Source of the DNA: Streptosporangiaceae bacterium
Lineage (GTDB): Bacteria; Actinomycetota; Actinomycetes; Streptosporangiales; Streptosporangiaceae
Assembly (NCBI GenBank): GCA_025934635.1
Contig: JAICWX010000002.1
Span: 1 to 64,000 of the forward strand
Length of the DNA: 64,000 nt
Direction: 5' to 3'
The translations under genes and the position numbers were made by a program. The notes under the pieces are model-generated. The model made no database searches and was not told where the DNA came from. It saw only the letters and a program-made list of their open reading frames with translations. This document shows positions 58,617 to 64,000 of the stretch, one piece after another (within the stretch, counting starts at the first letter, position 1; each line of letters begins with the position of its first letter).

Positions 58617-59654
58617 ATGAACACCGCTGCAGCCGCGCTGGCGGACCCGGTACGCCTGGGGCTCGTCGGGGCGGGCCGGATCGGCACCTCGCACGCCACG
58701 CTGCTGGCCCGGCAGGTACCAGGCGCGAGGCTGCTGGCGGTCGCCGACCCGCGACCCGGCACCGCGCAGGCCCTGGCCGCGGGCCTGGGCGCCCGGGCGC
58801 TGACCGATCCGGCCGAGCTGTTCGCCGACCCGGACGTCGAGGCGGTAGTCATCACGGCCGCCAGCCCGGCCCATGCGGAGCTGGTCAGCGCGGCCGCGGC
58901 GGCCGGGAAGGCGGTGTTCTGCGAGAAGCCGATGGGCCTGACGATCGGCGAGATCGACCGCGGTATCGCCGCGGCCCGCGCGGCCGGCGTGCCGTTGCAG
59001 GTCGGGTTCAACCGCCGCTTCGCCGCGGACTTCGCCGCCGCCCGCCAGCTGATCACCGAGGGCGCGATCGGCACGCCGCAGCTGATGCGATCGCTGACCC
59101 GCGACCCGGGGCTGGCGAACCCGGCCGCGGTCCCGCCCGGCACCATCTTCACCCAGACGCTGATCCATGACTTCGACACGCTGCTGTGGCTGAATCCCGG
59201 CGCGACGCCGGTCACGGTGCACGCCACCGCCGACGCGCTGATCGCGCCCGCGTTCAAGGACGCCGGCCTGCTGGACACCGCGGTCGTGGTCATTCATTTC
59301 GACAACGGCGCGATCGCCGTGGCCGAGGCCAGCTTCGCCGCGGCGTACGGGTACGACGTGCGCGGCGAGGTCTTCGGCTCGGCCGGCATGGTCACGATGG
59401 GCGAGACGGCCCGGTCTTCCCTGGTGCACTTCACCGCGGCCGGCCGGCAGGCCGGCACCGTCCGCGGGGACGTCGAGCTGTTCCGCGATGCCTACACGGC
59501 TGAGTTCACCGAGTTCACGAACGCGGTGCGCGAGGGACACCCGCCCGCGGTCACCGGCGAGGACGCGCGGCGCGCGCTGCTGGTGGCGCTGGCCTGCATC
59601 GAGTCGGTCAAGACGGCCACCCCGGTCCTGGTCGACAAGGTGGACCCGCGTTGA
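58617..59654 (+). CDS. Gfo/Idh/MocA-family oxidoreductase (inositol dehydrogenase-like)
   Basis: 345 residues from the ATG at 58617 (GGGAG 8 bases upstream). NAD-binding GLVGAGRIGTSHATLLARQVPGARLLAVADP, the family EKP motif in VFCEKPMGLTIGEID (catalytic Lys), VGFNRRFAADF and TLIHDFDTLLWL (the Asp-His substrate motif). It oxidises a sugar alcohol such as myo-inositol or a sugar. The final codons VDPR are followed by TGA at 59652-59654, which lies within the inserted element, so the natural C-terminus may have been different. Confidence 0.93.
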   Translation: MNTAAAALADPVRLGLVGAGRIGTSHATLLARQVPGARLLAVADPRPGTAQALAAGLGARALTDPAELFADPDVEAVVITAASPAHAELVSAAAAAGKAVFCEKPMGLTIGEIDRGIAAARAAGVPLQVGFNRRFAADFAAARQLITEGAIGTPQLMRSLTRDPGLANPAAVPPGTIFTQTLIHDFDTLLWLNPGATPVTVHATADALIAPAFKDAGLLDTAVVVIHFDNGAIAVAEASFAAAYGYDVRGEVFGSAGMVTMGETARSSLVHFTAAGRQAGTVRGDVELFRDAYTAEFTEFTNAVREGHPPAVTGEDARRALLVALACIESVKTATPVLVDKVDPR

Positions 59655-59850
59655 CTACTCCCCGCCATAAGAGGCAGGGATTCCGGTCCTTGCGGGCCGG
59701 GGTTCCTGTTTCACAGCGCGACTGCACCCGGGGGACCCGGGTGGCTGACGTCAGCTCCGCAGGCACGACCGGGAAACGTGTCCCCGGCTACGGCAAGACC
59801 TGCCGCCAGGATGTTCTTCGCGGCATTGACATCCCGGTCGTGCCGGGTAC
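59651..59850 (-). ncRNA. Predicted omega RNA/guide region at the 3' end of tnpB
   Basis: In TnpB elements the guide RNA spans the end of tnpB and the right end of the element, with the guide beginning right after the element end. Here the RNA would contain the hairpin at 59660-59679 and read into plus positions about 59650-59630 (the dehydrogenase 3' end). The extent is approximate. Confidence 0.45.
59660..59679 (-). repeat. Right-end hairpin of the TnpB element
   Basis: CCCCGCC (59660-59666) and GGCAGGG (59673-59679) pair with one wobble, nine bases from the inferred element end, as usual for subterminal hairpins of this type. Confidence 0.55.
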
Positions 59851-60886
59851 CGCAGGACGGGCACTGCCACGTCCGGACCTTCAGGCCCAGCTCGGCCAGG
59901 ACCTGCCCGCACGCCGAGCACATCTTCGAGCTGGGGAACCACCGGTCGATCACGATCACCTGCCGTCCGTACCGGGCCGCCTTGTACTCCAGCATTTCCC
60001 GGAAGCTGCGCCAGCCGCAGTCCGAGATCGCCTTCGCCACCTTGCGGTTGCGGACCATGTTCTTGACCGCGAGGTCCTCCAGGCAGATCAGGTCGTGGTC
60101 GCGGACCAAGACGGTGCTGGTCTTGTGGAGGAAGTCGGCGCGGGCGGCGCGGATCTTCCGGTGCGCGCGAGCGACTTTCCCCTTGGCTTTGGCGCGGTTC
60201 GCGGACCCTTCCTGGCAGCGGGCGAGCCGCCGCTGGTACCGGGCCAGGTTCCGGGCCCGGCGCTCCAGGTGCTTGGGGTTGGGGATCCGCTGCTCGTCAC
60301 TGGTGACCGCGAAATCCTTGACCCCCAGGTCCACGCCGACGGCCCGGCCGGTGACGGGGAACGGCTCGGGCTCGGGGACCTCGACGGCGAACGCCACGTA
60401 CCAGCGGCCGCACGGGTCGCGGGAGACTGTCACCGTGGTCGGGTCGATAGCGGCGGGGTCCACCTCGGGCCAAGACCAGGTGAACGCCAGCGGGGTGTCC
60501 ATCTTGGCCAGGTACAGGCGGCCGTCGCGCCATCGGAACCCGGATCGGCTGTACTCCGCGGCCTGCCGGCTGTTGCGGGACTTGAACCGCGGGTACCGGG
60601 CCCGCTTGGCGAAGAACGCGGCGTAGGCGGCCTGCTGGTGGCGGATCGCCTGCTGCAGCGGGACGCAAGACACCTCGTTCAGCCACGCGAGTTCCTCGGT
60701 GGTCTTCATGGCGGTCAGGTAGGCGCTGGCCTGGGCGTAGCTCGTCCCGGTCTTGTCGGCCTGGTACCGCTGGCGGCGCCAGGCCAAGGTCCGATTCCAG
60801 ACCACGCGGACGCAGCCGAACGTGCGGTTCAGCACGTGGGCCTGCTCCGGGTCGGGGTATGCCCGGCACTTGTACGCCGTCCTCAC
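59711..60886 (-). CDS. tnpB: RNA-guided endonuclease TnpB
   Basis: 391 residues from a GTG at 60886 (VVRTAYKCRAYPDPEQ is the usual start; the upstream in-frame part is element terminus). RuvC-I Asp in GVDLGVKDFAV near residue 195, RuvC-II Glu in LICLEDLAVKNM near 285, zinc-ribbon Cys pairs in KMCSACG and QCPSCG, and RuvC-III Asp in HDRDVNAAKNIL: all catalytic residues are present. TnpB cuts double-stranded DNA guided by the RNA of its own right end, maintaining the element. No companion tnpA is in the window, so mobility needs a transposase elsewhere. Confidence 0.95.
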   Translation of the reverse strand: MRTAYKCRAYPDPEQAHVLNRTFGCVRVVWNRTLAWRRQRYQADKTGTSYAQASAYLTAMKTTEELAWLNEVSCVPLQQAIRHQQAAYAAFFAKRARYPRFKSRNSRQAAEYSRSGFRWRDGRLYLAKMDTPLAFTWSWPEVDPAAIDPTTVTVSRDPCGRWYVAFAVEVPEPEPFPVTGRAVGVDLGVKDFAVTSDEQRIPNPKHLERRARNLARYQRRLARCQEGSANRAKAKGKVARAHRKIRAARADFLHKTSTVLVRDHDLICLEDLAVKNMVRNRKVAKAISDCGWRSFREMLEYKAARYGRQVIVIDRWFPSSKMCSACGQVLAELGLKVRTWQCPSCGTRHDRDVNAAKNILAAGLAVAGDTFPGRACGADVSHPGPPGAVAL

Positions 60887-60945
60887 GACCAGAAACTTTA
60901 TTCGACCATTTCGGGATATGTAAACACAACACACCGAGAGGGGGA

Positions 60946-60989
60946 GCGGCGTTTGTTCCCCGACCTGAAGGTCGGGCCCTCCACGCCGC
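60946..60989 (-). repeat. Left-end nested hairpin of the TnpB element
   Basis: Outer arms GCGGCGT (60946-60952) and ACGCCGC (60983-60989) enclose CCCGACCT (60959-60966) and AGGTCGGG (60969-60976). It is adjacent to the ATG of the isomerase gene. Confidence 0.6.
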
Positions 60990-60996
60990 AAAAGCG

Positions 60997-61830
60997 ATGA
61001 GCAACGCGGGGTTCACCCTGGCGGTATGCGCGGAGATGGTCTTCCGCGACCGGCCCCTCCTTGACCGGGTGCGGCACATCCACGAGCTCGGCTTCGCGGT
61101 CGAGATCTGGGACTGGACCGCCAAGGACCTCAGCGCGCTGGCCGCCACCGGGGCCCGGTTCACCTCGATGACCGGCTACATCGAGGGCAACCTGACCGAA
61201 CCGGACGGCACCGAGGCGCTGCTGCGCACCGCGGAGGAGTCCGTCGCCGCCGCCGCCAGGCTCGGGACGCCGAACCTGAACCTGCACGGCACCGGCCTGG
61301 GCCCGCAAGGCCTGCCGGTGCGGCCCGTGGACACCGTCACGGGTGCCATGTGGATGGCCGCGGAAAAGACCCTCACCCGCATCGCCGCCCTCGGCGAACG
61401 CGAAGGCGTCGTGTTCTGCCTGGAAAACCTCAACACCGCCGTCGACCATCCCGGCACGCCGTTCGCCCGGGCCGCGGATACCCGCGCCCTGGTGCAGGCC
61501 GTCAGCAGCCCGCACCTGCGGATGAACCTCGACCTCTACCACGCCCAGATCGGCGAGGGAAACCTCATCCAGCTCATCGGGGACAGCATCGGCTGGGTCG
61601 GCGAGATCCAGGTCGCCGACGTCCCGGGCCGCTGCGAGCCCGGCACCGGAGAGATCAGCTACCCGGCCATCGCGCGGGCCCTGCACCAGGCCGGCTACGA
61701 CGGCGTCGTGGGGCTGGAAGCATTCGCCTCCGGCGACAGCGACACCGCGCTCCAGCGCTTCCGCCAGGCCTTCACCGACCCGGCGGGCCGCCCGGTGCGG
61801 CCCGGCAGCCAGGAAGAGGAGCCGGCGTAG
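60997..61830 (+). CDS. TIM-barrel sugar isomerase/epimerase (hydroxypyruvate isomerase-like)
   Basis: 277 residues from the ATG at 60997. CAEMVFRDRPLLDRVRHIHELGFAVEIWDW, LNLHGTGLGPQG, FCLENLNTAVDHPGTPF, LRMNLDLYHAQIGEGN and GEIQVADVPGRCEPGTGEISY are the family blocks, with Glu, Asp, His and Glu metal ligands of the xylose isomerase-like/AP_endonuc_2 fold; closest in pattern to Hyi/OtnI. It is likely part of the dehydrogenase operon before tnpB insertion. There is no evident ribosome binding site, because the element end lies at -7 to -50. It may therefore be poorly translated. Confidence 0.9.
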   Translation: MSNAGFTLAVCAEMVFRDRPLLDRVRHIHELGFAVEIWDWTAKDLSALAATGARFTSMTGYIEGNLTEPDGTEALLRTAEESVAAAARLGTPNLNLHGTGLGPQGLPVRPVDTVTGAMWMAAEKTLTRIAALGEREGVVFCLENLNTAVDHPGTPFARAADTRALVQAVSSPHLRMNLDLYHAQIGEGNLIQLIGDSIGWVGEIQVADVPGRCEPGTGEISYPAIARALHQAGYDGVVGLEAFASGDSDTALQRFRQAFTDPAGRPVRPGSQEEEPA

Positions 61831-63225
61831 TCAGCCACGGCGCGGCCGGGAATGGCCAGCGGCGCCGGAAACGGTCAGCTGCGTCGTCATGTACGCCGCG
61901 GCGTCGTCGATCTTCCGGTGCCAGGCGCGAGCCGCCCCGGCTTCGTCCCGGGCCCGGATGCGGTCCAGGAGAATCGTGTCGTCGCGGCACATGCCGGGGA
62001 TCGAGTACGTGTAGTCCAGGCCCATGACGGCGATGAACATCCGCAGCTGGGCCGTGAGCCCGTAGAACAGCGGCGGGATCCGGCGCATCCCGGTGCTCCC
62101 CGCGAGGGTGTCCTGGAAGCGCAGGTCCGCCTCGCCGGCCGCCCAGGCGTTGCCGGTGCGGCCGGTCTCGACGAGGTCCCGCAGTGCGCGTTCGACCGGG
62201 TTGAGCGCGCCCGGGGACCAGTGCGCGGCGCGGCGGACGATGAGGGCACCGAGAGCCCGGCGGGCGGCGTACGTCTCGGCGACGTCGGCGACGTGGGGGG
62301 TGGGGATGACCGCGCCGCGGTGCGGCTCGAGATCGACCAGTCCGCTCGACGCGAGGCTGCGCAAGGCGTCTCTGACGTGGCCGCGTGAGGCATGGACCGA
62401 GCGGGCGAGGAAGCTCTCGGTGACCCGGTCGCCGCCGGCCAGGCGACCGGACGCGACCCGGTCGAGCACGACCGCCAGGACATCATCGGCCAGCGCCTGG
62501 CTGGTGGCCCGGGGCACCGTCCGGGCGGCGCCCGGAGGTGACGCGCTCCCGGGGCGGCCGGTCCCCGGCACGGCCCACTCGAATCGGGCCCGGCCGCCGC
62601 GGGCCCACTCCATGACCAGGTGCTGGGCGGCGAGCAGTTCCTCGGCGCGGGAGCGCGTGCACCGCCGGACGAGCTCCCGGAGCAGGCCTTGCCAGGCGGA
62701 CGCTTCGGCGATGAGGATCTCTGCCTGGCCGTGGCCGGCCGCGCCGTCGCCCGGATCCGCGAGCGGGCGGCGGGTGAGCACGTACACCGGGCCGTCCGGG
62801 CCGGCGTGCCGGCGGGCGGCTTGCGCGAGCGCCACGTCGGCGGCCCGGCCCGGGGCTGCTGGCACTGCCGCCGGGCCGCCGGGCGCGAGGAGGTCGGCGG
62901 CGAGCAGCGCCTGCAACGGCGGCCGCCGCGGGGATCGCATGAACGAGCCGGCGAAGACCGGTCCGGCCTGGCCGCCGCCGGCCAGCACGAGGACGCTGTT
63001 CCCGGCACCGGCCGCCGCGGCGACGAGGCGCAGGCCCGCGGCCGGCAGGCGGTCGCCGAGGTCGGTTGCCCCGCGGGTGTAGGCGCGGGCCCACGCCCGG
63101 GCGACCGCGGACTGGGTGGTGCCGGTGAGCTCGGCGATCGTGCGGGAGGTCCACCCGGCGGCCGGGGCGAGCAGCGGAGCGGCGAGCAGGGTGCGCACCG
63201 CGGCATCCTGGCTGGGTGCGGGCAT
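61831..63225 (-). CDS. GntR-family regulator with an extra N-terminal domain
   Basis: 464 residues, about twice a normal FadR-type regulator. Residues 1-60 hold an additional HTH (WTSRTIAELTGTTQSAVARAWARAY), residues 60-220 are Ala/Gly/Pro/Arg-rich with weakly conserved structure, and residues 245-300 are a GntR winged helix (RVTESFLARSVHASRGHVRDALRSLASSGLVDLEPHRGAVI). The C-terminal FCD domain covers 310-460 (AETYAARRALGALIVRRAAHW, GAARAWHRKIDDAAAYMT). It stops next to the convergent isomerase gene and is divergent from the oxidoreductase, which it may control. Confidence 0.85.
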   Translation of the reverse strand: MPAPSQDAAVRTLLAAPLLAPAAGWTSRTIAELTGTTQSAVARAWARAYTRGATDLGDRLPAAGLRLVAAAAGAGNSVLVLAGGGQAGPVFAGSFMRSPRRPPLQALLAADLLAPGGPAAVPAAPGRAADVALAQAARRHAGPDGPVYVLTRRPLADPGDGAAGHGQAEILIAEASAWQGLLRELVRRCTRSRAEELLAAQHLVMEWARGGRARFEWAVPGTGRPGSASPPGAARTVPRATSQALADDVLAVVLDRVASGRLAGGDRVTESFLARSVHASRGHVRDALRSLASSGLVDLEPHRGAVIPTPHVADVAETYAARRALGALIVRRAAHWSPGALNPVERALRDLVETGRTGNAWAAGEADLRFQDTLAGSTGMRRIPPLFYGLTAQLRMFIAVMGLDYTYSIPGMCRDDTILLDRIRARDEAGAARAWHRKIDDAAAYMTTQLTVSGAAGHSRPRRG

Positions 63226-63324
63226 GCATCGATAGTACGAACTTCGTGACTCGGTGACTCAGCGCCGGATCGATGTCCGCCTCGGGTCTCGCGTCGGAGG
63301 TCGTCCCGGTGCATCGTCAATGTC

Positions 63325-64000
63325 GTGGCCACTGATCCCCTGATGACCCCGTTCACCCTGAAGACGCTGACTCTGCGGAACCGGATTGTCAGCACTTCAC
63401 ATGAGCCCGCCTACAGCGAGGACGGCCTGCCGAAGGACCGGTACCGCGCGTATCACGTCGAGAAGGCCAGGGGCGGCGTCGCCCTGACCATGATCGGCGG
63501 CAGCGCGGTGGTGAGCCGGGACAGCGCGCCGGCCTTCGGGAACCTGCAGCTCTGGAAGGACGAGTCGGTGCCCTGGCTGCGCCGGCTCGCCGACGAATGC
63601 CACCAGCACGGGGCGGCCGTCATGATCCAGCTGACCCACCTCGGGCACCGGACGAGCAACTACGCCCACGACTGGCTCCCGGCCGTGTCGGCGAGCGCGG
63701 TGCGTGAGCCGGCCCACCGTGCTTTCGCCAAGGAGGCGGAGCGCTGGGACCTGGACCGGATCCGGCGGGACTTCGCGGCCGCGGCCGAGCGCAGCGTCGC
63801 GGCCGGCCTCGACGGCATCGAGCTCATGATGTACGGCCACTTCCTCGACTCGTTCTTGACGCCCTTCTGGAACCGCCGCACCGACGAGTTCGGCGGGTCG
63901 TACGAGAACCGGATGCGCTACCCGCTGCAGGTCGTCGCGGACGTCAGGGCCGCGGTCCCGGACAGCTTCCTGCTCGGCGCCCGGATCAGCTTCGACGAGG
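63325..64000 (+). CDS. Old-yellow-enzyme-family NADH:flavin oxidoreductase, 3' end outside window
   Basis: 225 codons visible from GTG 63325 (ATG 63343 also possible). TPFTLKTLTLRNRIVSTSHEPAY is the FMN-binding start, QLTHLGHRTSN the conserved QxxHxGR-like block, and GLDGIELMMYGHFLDSFLTPFWNRRTDEFGGSYENRMRYPLQVV contains the DEFGGS family signature. Together this fits the 2,4-dienoyl-CoA-reductase/trimethylamine-dehydrogenase-like branch (N-demethylases such as DgcA or stachydrine types). The second half, which would show Fe-S or FAD domains, is missing. The 99-base gap to the GntR gene contains TGACTCGGTGACTCA, a direct repeat. Confidence 0.88.
   Translation, partial: MATDPLMTPFTLKTLTLRNRIVSTSHEPAYSEDGLPKDRYRAYHVEKARGGVALTMIGGSAVVSRDSAPAFGNLQLWKDESVPWLRRLADECHQHGAAVMIQLTHLGHRTSNYAHDWLPAVSASAVREPAHRAFAKEAERWDLDRIRRDFAAAAERSVAAGLDGIELMMYGHFLDSFLTPFWNRRTDEFGGSYENRMRYPLQVVADVRAAVPDSFLLGARISFDE

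Larger units (their letters stand above)
59651..60990 (-). mobile_element. TnpB-only IS200/IS605-type element
   Basis: The 1.34-kb insertion separates the dehydrogenase and isomerase genes and carries only tnpB on the minus strand; there is no tnpA transposase. The right end (plus 59651) reads TTGACTACTCCCCGCC, containing the hairpin CCCCGCC/GGCAGGG. The other end has the nested hairpin 60946-60989. The left boundary at about 59651 is inferred from the hairpin-TCAA pattern of such ends; the right boundary is uncertain by about 15 bases. Confidence 0.75.

Noticed and set aside
60841..60996. In-frame extension of the isomerase upstream to 60859
   Set aside because: The sequence is the element terminus and part of the reverse of tnpB; the family sequence begins after the ATG at 60997.

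Overview
The window is very GC-rich, densely coded DNA from a sporulating, mycelial actinomycete. Supporting markers are an SsgB-type sporulation protein, a WhiB protein, an Scr1-type HTH regulator with its DUF397 partner, a DUF574 methyltransferase, an F420-type luciferase-like oxidoreductase and a mycothiol-type DinB enzyme. Many starts are GTG and ATGA overlaps are common. This suggests the Streptosporangiales/Streptomycetales sphere; genus cannot be fixed from sequence alone. There is no rRNA, CRISPR array or prophage.

Layout. 0-5.7 kb: a truncated ParA ATPase, a translationally coupled pair (cytosolic protein plus a fibronectin-III membrane-anchored protein), a GAF-PP2C phosphatase and a DUF574 methyltransferase. 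5.7-11.8 kb: small-molecule metabolism (FAD amine oxidase, DinB/mycothiol enzyme, MarR, F420 oxidoreductase, PaiB-like flavin protein with homogentisate dioxygenase, HAD dehalogenase). 12-18.4 kb: LytR-CpsA-Psr protein, DinG helicase, DinB protein, ABC1/UbiB kinase. 18.4-23.7 kb: a complete fructose/ribose-type ABC importer with PfkB kinase, divergent from a LacI regulator. 24-29.4 kb: STAS and GAF-ANTAR signalling proteins, an orphan substrate-binding lipoprotein, tRNA-Val(CAC), ssgB, ArsR/DinB pair, tRNA-Gly and tRNA-Cys. 29.6-35.5 kb: ROK regulator, NarL-type two-component system, COG4705 membrane protein, aminotransferase. 35.5-39.2 kb: an accessory-looking island of lower GC with DUF397, Scr1-HTH, about 0.85 kb of structured gene-free DNA, and a cyclic-nucleotide-binding/cyclase-like protein. 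39.2-45.7 kb: NUDIX, gluconolactonase, TetR/epimerase pair, an efflux-monooxygenase operon divergent from a SnoaL-tailed ECF sigma factor, tRNA-Val(GAC). 45.7-56.6 kb: Tat-exported Dyp-like protein, Crp regulator, a reductase/hydrolase pair, then a cell-wall module (DD-carboxypeptidase, OmpR-type two-component system, L,D-transpeptidase), an esterase and a WhiB pair. 56.7-64 kb: a chimeric broken sigma gene, then a LacI-controlled sugar-oxidation operon split by a TnpB-only element, a GntR-type regulator and a truncated old-yellow-enzyme-like oxidoreductase.

How genes fit together. The DD-carboxypeptidase can make the tetrapeptide stems that the L,D-transpeptidase uses; the two-component genes between them carry an 18-bp perfect inverted repeat, so the four genes look like one cell-wall remodelling unit. 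The fructose-type importer and its kinase form an uptake-and-phosphorylation unit behind a LacI-type palindrome. The Gfo/Idh dehydrogenase and the TIM-barrel isomerase look like one former operon under twin LacI operators, now interrupted by tnpB, whose terminus supplies the stop codon of the dehydrogenase.

Most notable: the TnpB insertion, the chimeric sigma gene with compensating frameshifts, the cyclase-like protein with altered catalytic residues beside a structured gene-free island, the 18-bp operator of the cell-wall module, and GATG-GAG-CATC hairpin repeats shared by two distant intergenic regions.
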